From Elmis aenea (taxonomy: Eukaryota > Arthropoda > Insecta > Coleoptera > Elmidae), in contig OX393576.1 of the NCBI GenBank assembly GCA_947652605.1, positions 63,712,966 through 63,776,965 on the forward strand: 64,000 bases of DNA. The letters run 5' to 3'. This document shows, one piece after another, positions 33,168-48,300 of the stretch (its first letter is position 1; the number at the start of each line of letters is the position of its first letter). Under the pieces are notes generated by a model. The model saw nothing but the letters and a program-made list of their open reading frames with translations. It did no database searches and was not told the DNA's origin. The position numbers and the translations under genes were made by a program.

Positions 33168-36121
33168 TTTATTCGCATTGAGTAAAATACATTTTCCAAT
33201 TTTCTTTAACCACTAATTTATAGAATTTACACATACATCCCTTAGAACCATCATTTTTACAAGACCATCTATATATATATAAAAAAATACAATAATACAG
33301 TATTGTTAGACAATATGGAAGAAAGGGACCGAATAAACTATAAACATGGCTCAATATACTACAAATTCTTTGGTTATACTAGCCATTTGCAAAAAAATAC
33401 ACAAGATTATTATAAAATGCGACATGCAAATCGCATCAATAAATTCAATGGAATATAAATTAATTAAAAAAATACATATACAGACAAATGTTTGTAAATA
33501 TCAGTTAAGTTTTTTTTAGATTTATATAGAGTATTTTCGTAAGCCTGAATACATCAGACAAAATGACTGAACATTGAATATATACATTATACACAGAGAT
33601 TCATAGAGTATTCTTAATTATTAAAATTTTTTGTTCTTAATGTTGTATATAATATTTATATTATAATATATATTATTTAATATTTGAAAAGGTCTCACAC
33701 ACCTTGTGATTTAATAATAATAACTGTTAGCTATATTTAACATTATACTTAGCAGTTTCTAATTAAATAGGTTTATATCAAATGGCTATGTTATTGTCAA
33801 AAAATCTCATAGTTTCACGCACTGGAAATCATACAATAGGTACGCAATTTGGAATGATTTAATACACTAAAATTTTGTATCATTAAAGTACTCTAAAATT
33901 ATCTAAATTAAAATGGTAACTTAATCACCGTTAACTTACATTATTAGCTATGTAATTAAATGCTTATAAAAATTAGTGAGTAACGTCTTGCACCATTTGT
34001 TCATTGTATTGTTGAATCTATCAGAGCTATGTATTGTCAAGTAACACTTTATGTGCAGTGGCGTTGCTGGCCGCTCGCCCTTCAATTATTGTACTGTTTC
34101 TAAACTAAAGGCAGGTTACAATTACTCTATAGATACATTATCATTACAAGATCGTCGATGTATAGAAACCAAATCTTATTTGTAAATCACACAAAGGCTT
34201 GTATAATTTTCGTTGGTGTATGGCACTTACAAAAAGCAACATTACTTTACATAATATCTAAAATATGGCAAGAATAAAAAAATAATTACATGTACTTCAT
34301 CACAACAAAAAGTTTGATAAAAATATGACTAAATTGGTAACTCATCGTTAATTTGCAAAACTCATTGCACACAATGACTAAATACTGGATACATTGCTTT
34401 TGTGCCCTCGCCTGTTTGTCGGTACCACTGCAACCGTGTGGCGGAAGACAGTTGATTCTATTTGGCACTAGTACGCACATACACATACTTTTGTAACACT
34501 CTTTATGAGTATTTTTCATACAGGTACCAGACAATTATTTACAAGCATAAATTTTCTCTGCTACTCATAATATTATTCTCTATAAAAACAATATAACAAA
34601 ATAAAAATATAGTCAATATATATACTGTGACTTGAAAAATAAAAACAACAATCAAATATATAAAATATTACACTTATTTTATAACTAACTATTCATTGTT
34701 ATAATCAATATAATGTGATGTATCTGTATCAATAAAAAACTTTCAAAACCATAAGGTACTAGAACTTATCTGTATTATACAACCAGAGCATCTGCTGAAA
34801 ATTGTTGCGTAGATTTAATGTCATGGTGATTTCAAAAAGTCTGTCTGTCTGAAGTGCAACAAATGTGGGAACTAATTTAGGATTTTTTGTTTGTAACACT
34901 GACCTAACTTAAAGGCTGGTGTTTTGTTTAAATACTATGAGAACAGCCAATTGGGTTAAAAATTGGTGCAGTTATAAATAACAATAAAAAATTATAAACC
35001 GATAAAATATAAAGGTTGCTAATAAAGTGCAAACTACTTTCCATGGAAAACTTTCTCATTATAAAATTTAAACAGTCGGCTAAATTAGTAAAATTTGGCA
35101 GTTACATTGTTGTCTTTTGTACCGTAAAACTTATGCCCAGTTGCATGAAAAACAATTAGTGAAAACATACATTTTAACACCTAAAACTAGGCAATATCAG
35201 CGTCAATGGTGCTGGGGTTTTGTCTAGTTTTAGGATTAACATGCAAGTTAACACTCTCTGTTGCTTTGTGCAATCAGGCTTTAGCCAGTAAAAGTAAGAA
35301 TTGTGAATTACATGGGTAACTTATTAAAAAAAAAATATCTGAAAAGACAGCTAAACTAGTAAATTTGGGCAGAATTTCATAAATAAAGTTAATTTCACTT
35401 TATAAATCAACTGGTTTTGAAACAGTTACTGGCAATTCCATCAATTTATAAGCCTTTTCAAAGAATGTAGGGCAGCCAAAAAAAAATTCCATTACATTAC
35501 ACATAACTTAAAACAAATGAAAAACATATAAGGACGGACACATTTTAAAAAAGTTTCTTCCAGCACCAAATTGTAAGTTTAAAACACAAAAATGTATCAG
35601 TGTTACATATAAGACAACACAGAAGATAGAGTTCCCATAGTTTTAGAAAAAGCCATCAACTTTTTGGACAGACAAACGTAAATAAATATTTGTTGAATTT
35701 AAACATACCATAATGTATTTCACATGAAGTTCTCTGGTTTGTTTCACCTATGGGACAATTTTGAAATGCCGAGATCCACAACTATAAATTTCATTGCTTG
35801 TAGCCATTCAAATACAGCTTTGTTCAAACCTGTTAATCGAAAAGATATGACACAAATTAGTTCTTGTACCAAGAAATTTTGAAAATTAGTATTTGAAATT
35901 CGTATAACAATTCAAATTGAGTTTGTGACCTTAATTAACATCAGATGAATAATTTTTATAATTTAATAATTATTTATCTATTAAATATAATATATTTACA
36001 TTAGGAGACGTAAGTAAATATTGTTTTCTCACTCTGGCAATTAAAATCGGCAAGGTCGAGTATTACTTTGGTATCATACACCAAAAGTGTGGGGTATACT
36101 TAGTAATTTTGGTTAGTACCA
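33168..36121 (-). other. zfh1: zfh1 3' UTR (probable extent)
   Basis: About 3 kb downstream of the zfh1 stop with no competing gene and no element ends. A minus-strand AATAAA at 33168-33173 is the last good signal before the convergent neighbour; earlier ones also exist, so shorter forms are possible. It holds one miR-8/miR-200 seed match at 34381-34387. The extent is inferred. Confidence 0.45.
34381..34387 (-). promoter_or_regulatory. miR-8/miR-200 seed match in zfh1 3' UTR
   Basis: The transcript strand reads CCAGTATTT here; CAGTATT is the complement of nucleotides 2-8 of the miR-8/miR-200b/c seed (AAUACUG), a 7mer-m8 site. ZEB1/2 in vertebrates and zfh1 in flies are established targets of this family. 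One 7mer in 3 kb can arise by chance, so this is suggestive only. Confidence 0.4.
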
Positions 36122-36315
36122 TTATTCTCTGTACGGTTTACAGTATGAGTAACGATGGTTCATGTGCTGGCTATATGAACCTGAATGCGAAAAGCGTTTT
36201 AGGCACTTGCAGCACTGGAAAGGCTTCTCTCCGCTGTGAAGACGTTTGTGTTCCGTTAGATGATGCTTATGCTTAAATGCCTTTGGACATTCATCACATT
36301 TGTGAGGTCGTTGTC
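36122..36315 (-). CDS. zfh1: zfh1 coding exon 5 (last two C-terminal zinc fingers)
   Basis: Acceptor TTTTTTATTACAG, phase 1. Encodes [19 protein letters not shown] and [19 protein letters not shown] fingers, then [12 protein letters not shown] and TAA at 36122-36124. Confidence 0.95.
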
Positions 36316-39300
36316 CTGTAATAAAAAATTGACATGGTGTTAAATGGGGAGAGATGATAAAATGATTATTTGTAAGGCAATATCCTCATCTTTTACAAAG
36401 TAATACCAAAATTATTGGGGAAAAAAGAAAGAAAAGTAATTACCTGAGTGTTCATATTTATGACGTGCCAAGGAACTCTGCTTAGAAAATGCTTTATCAC
36501 ACTGGTCGCATATAAACTGTCCTTCAGGCTCTCCTTCCGGATTTCCCAAAACTGGACTTCCCAAATTCTTCAACATCAGATGACTCACTTTGTTCCTTTT
36601 GTTCACTTCATCGTGAAAAGATTCCTGAGTAATAAAGGAGTCACCATCTTCACTCCATGACCTCTTCTCAGAGTTGGGACTTAAACTAGAAATCTTGTTG
36701 CTTATAAGTTGCGATAGACTTGGAAGATCTGGCGCACCAAATTGGATTAACCGTTCCATGGGTACCAGCCCCATATTTGGTAACGTTAGTTTGTGAGCAG
36801 GTTGAGCTAAAATACGGGCAAGCTTGCTTCCATTATTGAAGTCTACGGGAGACGGAGTCCGATGGGCTTCGGAAGATGAATTGGAACTTTGGTAGTGGCT
36901 TTGGTATTGTTGAAAAGGAGTAGGACTACGCGAGGACTTCTGACTTAAATTAACTATTTCTTCGCCCGAGTACGAATGGTGGTTTGATGAGGCAGGTCGT
37001 TGCGGCGAACCAGCTGGAGATGAATGAGTGGATAAAGGTTCCTTTTTTGTTGAAAGATCTAGTGGCTGTTCAAGAATATATTGTGGGGATGTTGCCAGTG
37101 GATACATAGTTCTGTGGCTTATCTGTGAGCTAGAAGGCACCAAAGTTGAAGGTAGTCTAAGCGGCAAGCAGGGAGCAGGGCTGTACGGCACTTGTATCAA
37201 TCTACCTTCTCTTCTATCTCTAGCTCTAGTATTTTGAAACCAGACTTGCACTACCCTGACTGGAAAACCAATTTTCTCTGCTATTTTAATGAGCTCCTCT
37301 CTCTTTGGTCGAGGATTCAAGGAATAATGATCTTTTAAAACTTTTAGTTGTTTGTCAGCTATTAACGAGCGAACTCTAACTTTTCTGCCATCTTCTGAAA
37401 CTTGATCAGTAGTTGTTACTGATTCACAGTCCATTTCATACTCATCACTTCTGTCGTATTTATCTATGTCTTCATCTGTACAACTGAGATTTCCATTTTG
37501 GAATTCTTCATTCTTCATGTTTATGGCATCTTCCAGTTTTGCTGCTAAACCTTCACTTACATCTCCCTGTTCACACTCATGGTCATTGAGGGCATTTTGA
37601 CTGTTAAACGACTGCTTGCAAGTGGTACAATTTAAGTCAAGTCTTAGTGCATCTGTTGGTGATGGAATGATACTGTCATTGTCGGATGAAAACTTATGCA
37701 TATTAGCCTGAAGTAATTGTTTAGTTACTGTGGCATTAACAGTTTCTAGAATGCGTTTAACTGCTTCCAAATCACTACCATTACTATTTTGATCAGCAGA
37801 ATGTTTCTCACTTTTAATATATGAGTTTGTGTTATGATTTTCTAAATCTTCATCCATAACTAGATCATCACAGCTTGAAGAATTTGACTTCATGTTAACA
37901 GCAGTGTCTGCTTTAGGGGAATGACTGTTGACATCGACCGGTTTCATGTCTTCAGCATTTATTTCGTACGTATCTTGAAGGGGCCTATGTGGAGAATTTC
38001 CTTGAAGCTGTTCTAAAATATGTCCTAAGGATGGCATGGAATACGGACTAATAGTTGGGCCGGAAGCATTTAATAAGCTGGGAGGAGTCATGTAAAAAGA
38101 GTGCATTGCATGATTTGAAAGTGAATTTTGCAGAAATGCTGCAGCTGCTTCAGTATATTTTGGGAGAATTGGCAAATAAGCATTATGGTTTGGGCTTGTG
38201 GCAATATTGTTGTTCAAGGGATTTGTTGAAGGTCTTTTTGGTCCCCTGCTTTGGTGTAAGGTTTTATCTAATAGTGAGTTAGAAGTGGGCGCACGAGTTC
38301 TTCCTAGCTTGAGATTCATAACAAGACATTTTTTTGATGTCATGTGACTGGAATATGATCCAGAATGAGAAAATCTTTTTCCACAATTTCCACATTCGAA
38401 TGGCTTCTCTCCACTGTGAATTCGTATATGTTCCTAAAGAAAAACAAAATAATTGTAGCATTTCCAAATAAAATCCCAAATAAATTGTAGCACCCCCAAG
38501 TGAATGTGATTTTTTTTGCATTTTCAAATAAAATCTCAAAAAAATTGTAACATTCCCAAATAAAATCATGAAAACAATGTAGCGTTCCCGAGTAAAATAT
38601 CAAAAATCCTTACCTTTAAATGATGCTTGAATTTAAATGCTTTTTCACACTCGGTACATTTAAATTTTCGAAGAACTGCACTCTCATCATGACTGATCAT
38701 ATGCCGCTGGAGACGATATACATTTGCAAATGTCTTATTGCAAACCTTACATGACTGAAACAAAAAATAATATTATGATAGCAATTAAAATAAACACAGC
38801 CATGTGTATCTAATACAAGGTCTTATGAAAGTTTTATTTGTGTATGAAATTGTAGCTAATAAACAATTAAATACAGCAATTCCCCAATTACCGCGATTAT
38901 TTTCTGGAAAACGCCGCAGTAATCGGAATCGCGTTAATCGAATACAATAGTCAATAAAGTGCGTAATTCGGCCAGTCTTGCAAAATGTTACCCACTTTTT
39001 TTTATGATTCTTTCATGCAATGTAGTCTGCCAAGGACAATAAAAGAATTTGCAATAATCAAAAGTTTATTAATTCCAATTTATAACGTTGTATTATTTCT
39101 TTCAAAAATATTTAAACAGGGTAGTTTGTACAGTATAATATGTACCCTCTTCTTGTCTTTGTAAATTTTACAGATGCGATCTAAAAATTTAAAAATCGCC
39201 CTAATAGGAATACTAATTATTATACGCCATAATAAATTCCAATTTTAATATACAATGAAATAATTCTTGCGCGCAGGCAATAGCTAGCGATAGACGCACA

Positions 39301-42300
39301 TACGGGCAGACAACTATTCCCACATAAAGAACGTAAATAAGATTAAAAAAACTGCTTGAAGAAAACTCGACTACAGTGTTTTCAAAATGACATAAATATA
39401 TAGAATTTGATAACATTGTACCGTACATAAACGGATTAAAAAGAGCGAACATTTTTGCAACACCAACAAATGTAAAAAAGTTAAAAAAAAAAACTGCAAA
39501 AAGACAACAGTGTCTTGCAAATTAAATCAAAAATTTGTCAAATTTAATAACAAAATACGTACACTCGAACAGATAAAAAGTACGACACTTTTTCACGTAA
39601 GCAAACTATAAAAAATACGACTCAAGTGTCTTCAAATTATGTAATTAAAATGCAATAAGTTAAGTACTATGTTTTGATCGAAATTTTTACGTGTTTAGAA
39701 ATATGATTAAAGATCACCTAAGTATATTTTAAGCAAATTTTTGTGTCCTTGCATTAAAATAGTTTACATCAATAAATGTTATCACTTCATTTAATAAATC
39801 GCATTTGGCGATTACTTCGGTATAGTTAGCTCCATTAAAAAACATAGTACACTGCTTGCTTTACCAAATTTAGCATAGTTATTTATGTTACATAAATTCT
39901 GAGTACAACGGTGTACTAGGACAACTAATTTTAGAAATACGTCACCGATATGCATTTTGTGCGGACATGCAACAAGAACAAAATGACTCTCACGGTCAAA
40001 TACCTAAGAGTTTACCGTTTAACCAAGCCTAATTGTATAAAATACCAGCTTTTTAAAAATTTAAAAGTAACAGAACAACCCACATAAACTTGGGTTAGTT
40101 TTACATGTAATTAAAAATTATACATGACACGTTTTGTGGAAGGTATTAAGATATAATTATAGCATGTTAAACTTTAAGTATTTATTTGTATGTCAAACTT
40201 TCAAATTAAAAAAAAAAAAAAATTAAAACGCAATATTAAAGGCTGATATAGTCCATTACAGAGTCACGTAAGTAACTCTTTCACACGCTTGGATACACAC
40301 ACATGTGGCTTCTTTTTGTGGTCTGTTCTTCTGTCATCGTGTTACATATCTGTCGATTCTTTTACGTTATGTGGATGCATTAAATTAAAAAATTAAACAA
40401 CTACAACATCGAAGTTTATTTAAGTTACGGACTCGGATGCGAATCACTATGGTGCGCCTGAGTTTTGCGATTCACTGTGAGAATTCGCAACACATGAGAT
40501 ATACAGGTCTGCTCGAAATTTAAATAAAAAGTTATACAGGGTGTCCACCTAGTGCGTATTTCTTTTATAGCTGCTTTATTATCCAAAATAGAAAAAAAAT
40601 TGTAGAACACAATTTGTTGGAGATCATAGGTACATAATCTAAAATTATTATTAGCTATACAGAGTGTTTGGTTTCCGCGCACCGATGTGTAGCTTTTTTA
40701 TTTTAAATACACCCTGTATATTTTTTAGATTCCAAATTGAATTCTCTTTGAAAAATGTATAAGGTTCTATGTACATAAAATCAATAGTTTTTGAATTATT
40801 TACGTGTTTTTGAAAATATTGACAGTTACTGATCTTTAACAAAATATTCATATTTATCGATTTACCAAAGTCAGTGTAAAATAATTTGGTAGTTTTGTTA
40901 ACAATACTCTTATAGTGCCTTCTGAACAATTAAACTTTTTAAATAATACACAGGGTGTTTGTTTTTGTCGGTCCATGTAGATGAATTGTAAACACGAATA
41001 GGTCGATTTTTTTAAATGGAACACCCTGTATTTTTTTACATTTTCGTATGGATAATTTGATTGTGTTTAAAAAATAATGAGGGTGTATTACGTCTAAAAA
41101 TAATATTTATCGAGTTATTGCCGTTTTAATGATTAATAATGGCTAGAAATATACGATTTATAAAAAATCAAATAGTAGGAATTATAAAAAATTATACTTT
41201 TGATTTCAATTTTACTCTCAGGCTGCAAATTTCTATCGTTTATTGAAAGAAATACGTGTTTCTTATGACTGTTTAATCAATTGATTAAAAGAAGAATTAA
41301 TAGAAGAAATTTCAAAATTCAAAATTTACCCAGACATAATCAAAAAACTTGATTTGGAAATTTTTGAATGGATAAAATTAGAAATTTTTGAAATGCAATT
41401 ACTTGATTTTCAATCAAGTGTAATTTGGTGGCAAAAGTTTATTGACTTAAGCCAAAATTTAGAGATTATTGAAAGGGAACGTTTGGAGGAAAAAATAAAT
41501 AATAATGCTGAAAGCTAAATTATTAATGCCTGGTAAATGATTCCAGAAAATTTAAATAAATTAGCGTCGGCAATTTTAATTATATTTTCTTCCACATATG
41601 CAGGTAAGTCACTGTTTTCATAAATAAATTTGATAAAAAATAAATTCAGAAAAACATTAACGGATGAATCTAGTTCAGCAAGCATTTGATTAAAAGTAAC
41701 GAAATACCAACCTGATACAAAATACTTAACAAAAAGCATTCAACAACAAAAATCGCATTTAAAACTCATATTTTAATTCTTATTGTAGGTACCTACTTAA
41801 TAATGTTGTTTGAAAAGTAAACACATATAATGTGCAATTATTAGTTTTGTCTAATTATATCTTTCTATTGGTAAAATATTTAATATTTCTTTTAAAATTT
41901 AGTTATGTATCTTTAGTTGTTGTTTAATTACAAATTTCTATAAGTAGTTATTATACAGGGTGAGTCACGACGGACGCGTCGGAGTTTTATGGGGAAACGG
42001 TTTATATTTTCCAATTTCTGTCGCTGTTAGATTATGTAAGTCAATAAGGGCTACATTTTAAAAATATTTTCAAATATACAGGGTGCTCCAAAAAAGAGTG
42101 CCATATCAAAGTTATACTTTTTCTTATGGAACACCCTGTATATTTTTACATTTTTGGATTTCTCTTTAAATTTAATTTAAAACATGTTAAAGGTCATATG
42201 GGTCTAAAGTCAACCGTTCTCGTGAAAATCGCATTTTTATGAAAATACAGTATTTTCAAAAATTTTCAACATTTAAAAACTTTGAGAAGTCTCAAGAAAT

Positions 42301-45300
42301 TCGCTTGGAGATAAGATTGACAATAGATTATGTAACACTTTGCACCACCTACATTTTTAAAATATTATACAGGGCGTTTTTTACGCTTGGTCAAACTTGT
42401 GAAACTTTAAACATCGATAACTCATTTTTTTTAAATACAACCCCCTATATTTTTTTACACCGTCTTATAGAAAATTTAATTCTCTTTCGAAAACATTACT
42501 ACTGTTTTATACCTAAAATTGATATTTTCCGAGATATCGCGATTTTATTGTTAATTATTAGGTCAAAGTAATATTTTCGAGTAGGCTATGAAGGTAATTT
42601 GAAACAATTGAACGAAAGAACAAGAAAGGTTTAGTTTTATCTTTTGCCTACGCATTTTTGACATTTTTCTATAGTGAAGAGCAATCTCACGTTTAAATCG
42701 AGATTTCTTACAATTATTTATGCATTTATTTATTGGACCAGTATGATAAGATGATTTACCTACTAAATCCTATAAACCATTTTTTTGTATGTTTATAATA
42801 CGACACTCGCTCTACCAAAATGTCTTTGCTTAAATTCTGGTTCCACGCATTTTGAAAACTGTGTTTTAAACAGTGTGTTTTAAATAGTGTGCACAATGTT
42901 TAATGTAAGTAAGTGTTTATGGTGTGTTAACTAAAATACAAAATACAAATACACAGAAAATATTTTAAATTGGGACCGTAGTAACTTTAATTGAACATTT
43001 ATAAATATTTCTAGTGATAACTAAAATGTATGTAATAATAATTCAAAAACTTTTGAGACAATCAGCAATCACTCCTAATATATTGCGTAATGTAAGGCGT
43101 TCACTTGAAAAGATGATCACAATGTGTATTTAAGAGGATGGTCGTCATGTTGAACATTTATTGTAATCGGCTGTTAAATTTTGTTTTTGAATTATTATTA
43201 CATACATTTTAGTTATCACTAGAAATATTTTTATAAATGTTCAATTAAAGTTACTACGGCCCCAATTTGAAATATTTTCTGTGTATTTATATTTTAGTTA
43301 ACACACCATAAACACTTACTTACATTAAACATTGTGCACAATGTATAAAACACAATGTTTGCAAAATGCGTGGAAGCAGACATTTTGGTAGAACCGAGTG
43401 TCGTATTATAAACATACAAAAAAAATGGTTTATAGGATTTAGTAGGTAATCATCTTATCATACTGGTCCAATAAATAAATGCATAAATAATTGTAAGAAA
43501 TCTCGATTTAAACGTGAGATTGCTCTTCACTATAAAAAAAATGTCAAAAATGCGTAGGCAAAAGATAAAACTAAACCTTTCTTGTTCTTTCGTTCAATTG
43601 TTTCAAATTACCTTCATAGCCTACTCGAAAATATTACTTTGACCTAATAATTAACAATAAAATCGCGATATCTCGGAAAATATCAATTTTAGGTATAAAA
43701 CAGTATTAATGTTTTCGAAAGAGAATTAAATTTTCTATAAGACGGTGTAAAAAAATATAGGAGGTTGTATTTAAAAAAAATGAGTTATCGATGTTTAAAG
43801 TTTCACAAGTTTGACCAAGCGTAAAAAACGCCCTGTATAATATTTTAAAAATGTAGGTGGTGCAAAGTGTTACATAATCTATTGTCAATCTTATCTCTAA
43901 GCGAATTTCTTCAGACTTGTCAAAGTTTTCAAATGTTGAAAATTTTTGAAAGTACTGTATTTTCATGAAAATGCAATTTTCACGAGAATGGTTGACTTTA
44001 GACTCATATAACCTTATACATTTTTAGAATTAAATTTAAAGAGGAATCGAAAAATGTAAAAATATACAGGGTGTTCCATAAGAAAAAGTATAACTTTGAT
44101 ATAGCACTCTTTTTTGGAGCACCCTGTATGTTTGAAAATATTTTTAAAATGTAGCCCTTATTGACTTACATAATCTAACAGTGACAGAATTGGAAAATAT
44201 AAAGCGTTTCGCCATAAAACTCCGACGCGTCCGTCGTGACTCACCCTGTATATATATATATGTGTGTGTACTTAATAATTTAATTAAAACTATATCAATA
44301 AAAAATATTCATTTAAAACAAATATTGTATTATTTACTGTTCATCTCACAGTCAGTAATGTTATTTTTTCATTCATTTCAAAAGTTACATTTCAAAATGT
44401 GAAAATTTTAAACAATTGGCACGCGGACATAAAATGGTTCGCCACCCCTGTCCTAACGCATCTCGTCCCATTTTTGTTGCTTTTAATATTTATCCTCCAG
44501 AAGCGATTCTTCGTTGTGGAAAGAAAAAACATACTGAAAACCGCATTGTGTTGGTTAGTATCAAACAATGTACAGTTTTAAAAATAAAATTTTAACATAC
44601 TTCAACTCTAACATAATGTCAAGATTTGTTTAATTTAGATCATTGGTATTAAGTAACACAGCGTTCTGGTGAATTTAGCACAATGTGTCACAACAAGGTG
44701 TTCCAACATTATGTTAACATTTGATTGGTAAAATCAAACGTATGTTTTTTGGCTTCTATAATTGTTTACATCTAAATCTATTTAAATCTAAAATTAAACG
44801 ATAAGTAACTGAATTGTTTAAGTAATTAATTTTAAATGCAAATATATACAAGTATAAATCAAATATTACCCATCTTTTTTCAATTAGTTCGCGTCTTGAA
44901 AATATTCTATAACAGTTCAGACTTCTCTTGATCAGTTAATTATTAACTTGACCAGGGACTAAAACGAAAAAAAATTCGTTCGTTTCTGTTCGGAACGAAA
45001 ACGAAATATATCGTTTTCGTTCTAACCGAAAAAAATCCTTTTTCGTTTTCGTGAACCGAAATTTATAACGGTTAAAACCGTTTTTACAGTTTTTTTTGTC
45101 GTCAAAAAATCGAGGACTTTAATTTTTTTTAAGTCACTACAACCCTCTATTATTACGATAACAATCTTTGTGTCTCCACTAAATTATAAACGACCACGAC
45201 GGGTTTTGATGTTCACGGACAGCAAACCGCCGCCATATTAAATTTATCAAATTGTTAAACACATTCACATTTAACCATTCTATTTGGTATAACACCCGTA

Positions 45301-48300
45301 AGGTGCAAAAACACAACTTGATTAGTTTAAATTGTACACACGATCTTTATCAAAAAAATATAAAAATATAGCAAGTGCTGTTTTAAGATTGTTTTAGTAC
45401 TAAAAATCTAAGCTTTTGAATTAAATTAGATCCTGCTGTAATTATTTAAAAAGACAAAAGAATCAATTCAAGTGGATAATTCATTAAATGTTTCCATGAA
45501 TGTTATAAATGAAAAAAATATTAACAAAGACTTATGTTAACTCTAAACGCAAATAAAACATACACGTTAATAATATGAAAAAAAAAACTTGAAATATACT
45601 CTAACTTAAAAGTTTGTACATATCATACAATAAACGTACATTTTTACATTCAATTCAATCTTACTAGAAACACATCTTCCAATAAATCTTCTTTTACATT
45701 AGCCCTTTGCGAAGTAAGAATCAATTTTACTTAATATTAATTCTAAACGCAAATAAAACATACACATTAATAATATATATCCAATCAAGTGTATATTCTA
45801 TGTTGATGATACAATCAACAAATTAGAAATAGAGACTATTTGTACCGTTACTTGTGTTACACGAAATTGCAAGTACCTACAAAGAAAGTTGATAATACAT
45901 AATATGGAGAAAAGTTAAGCTCACTTATTTCAAGTGAGATTTTTTACTGCCTCGTGGGAGTCTCCCCAGCATAGAAGGTAAATTCGCGTTTGTGTTTAAC
46001 AAATAAAATTTAAATAGTGATAAAACCGGTTAAAACCGTTTCTACAGTTTTTTTTTGTCGTCAAAAAATCGAGGACTTTAATTTTTTAAGTCACTACAAC
46101 TCTATTATTACGATAACAATCTTTGTGTCTCCTAAATTATAAACGACCACGACGGTTTTGATTTTCACGGACAGCGAACCGCCGCCATATTAAATTTATC
46201 AAATCGTTAAACACATTCACATTTAACCATTCTATTTGGTATAACACCCGTAAGGTGCAAAAACACAACTTGATTAGTTTAAATTGTACACACGATCTTT
46301 ATCAAAAAAATATAAAAATATAGCAAGTGCTGTTTTAAGATTGTTTTAGTACTAAAAATCTAAGCTTTTGAATTAAATTAGATCCTGCTGTAATTATTTA
46401 AAAAGACAAAAGAATCAATTCAAGTGGATAATTCACTAAATGTTTCCATGAATGTTATAAATGAAAAAAATATTAACAAAGACTTATATTAACTCTAAAC
46501 GCAAATAAAACATACACATTAATAATATGAAAAAAAAATAAACTTGAAATATACTCTAACTTAAAAGTTTGTACATATCATACAATAAACGTACATTTTT
46601 ACATTTTATTCAATCTTACTAGAAACACATCTTCCAATAAATCTTCTTTTACATTAGCCCTTTGCGAAGTAAGAATCAATTTTACTTAATATTAATTCTA
46701 AACGCAAATAAAACATACACATTAATAATATATATCCAATCAAGTGTATATTTTATGTTGATGATACAATCAACAAATTAGAAATAGAGACTATTTGTAC
46801 CGTTACTTGTGTTACACAAAATTGCAAGTACCTACAAAGAAAGTTGATAATACATAATATGGAGAAAAGTTAAGCTCACTTATTTCAAGTGAGATTTTTT
46901 ACTGCCTCGTGGGAGTCTCCCCAGCATAGAAGGTAAATTCGCGTTTGTGTTTAACAAATAAAATTTAAATAGTGATAAAACCGGTTAAAACCGTTTCTAC
47001 AGTTTTTTTTTGTCGTCAAAAAATCGAGGACTTTAATTTTTTAAGTCACTACAACTCTATTATTACGATAACAATCTTTGTGTCTCCTAAATTATAAACG
47101 ACCACGACGGTTTTGATTTTCACGGACAGCGAACCGCCGCCATATTAAATTTATCAAATCGTTAAACACATTCACATTTAACCATTCTATTTGGTATAAC
47201 ACCCGTAAGGTGCAAAAACACAACTTGATTAGTTTAAATTGTACACACGATCTTTATCAAAAAAATATAAAAATATAGCAAGTGCTGTTTTAAGATTGTT
47301 TTAGTACTAAAAATCTAAGCTTTTGAATTAAATTAGATCCTGCTGTAATTATTTAAAAAGACAAAAGAATCAATTCAAGTGGATAATTCACTAAATGTTT
47401 CCATGAATGTTATAAATGAAAAAAATATTAACAAAGACTTATATTAACTCTAAACGCAAATAAAACATACACATTAATAATATGAAAAAAAAATAAACTT
47501 GAAATATACTCTAACTTAAAAGTTTGTACATATCATACAATAAACGTACATTTTTACATTTTATTCAATCTTACTAGAAACACATCTTCCAATAAATCTT
47601 CTTTTACATTAGCCCTTTGCGAAGTAAGAATCAATTTTACTTAATATTAATTCTAAACGCAAATAAAACATACACATTAATAATATATATCCAATCAAGT
47701 GTATATTTTATGTTGATGATACAATCAACAAATTAGAAATAGAGACTATTTGTACCGTTACTTGTGTTACACAAAATTGCAAGTACCTACAAAGAAAGTT
47801 GATAATACATAATATGGAGAAAAGTTAAGCTCACTTATTTCAAGTGAGATTTTTTACTGCCTCGTGGGAGTCTCCCCAGCATAGAAGGTAAATTCGCGTT
47901 TGTGTTTAACAAATAAAATTTAAATAGTGATAAAACCGGTTAAAACCGGTTTTGGAATATATTTATTTCGTTTTCGTTCTTGAACGAAAAAAATTCGTTG
48001 TCGTTCTTAAAATTAGGGTTAATTTCGTTTAACGTTTTCGTTCCGTTCTTAGTCTCTGAACAACAATCATTTTCATAACAAGATAATATTCTACTTTTGA
48101 AGAGAGGAGAGTCCCAAAACTGATCTTTTTTTGAATGGACAAAGATGTGCAACTTTTAAATAGAATTTATACATATTAACAATTATTGTTTAACATTTTC
48201 CTGGGCCCGAAAATAATAAAAAAAGAATTTGTTCATTACATATGTACCTATTTGACAATAATATATTTTTTTTAAATACTAAAAACAGAACTGTTTCCTT

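Larger units (their letters stand above)
38755..41955 (-). other. zfh1 intron 3, 3' part, with transposon debris
   Basis: Contains a CAATTCCCCAATTACCGCGA repeat at about 38875-38990, which is inverted near 52000-52075, and single CAGGGTGT ends near 40536, 40660 (ACAGAGTGTTTGG), 40720, 40951 and 41025. Two short convergent open frames lie at 41285-41518 and 41515-41739. Confidence 0.5.

Noticed and set aside
42239..42571. 110-residue open frame, with a near-identical frame at 43706-43966 on the other strand
   Set aside because: Both are the same arm of the 2.3-kb palindrome read on opposite strands; no known domain, AT-driven composition.
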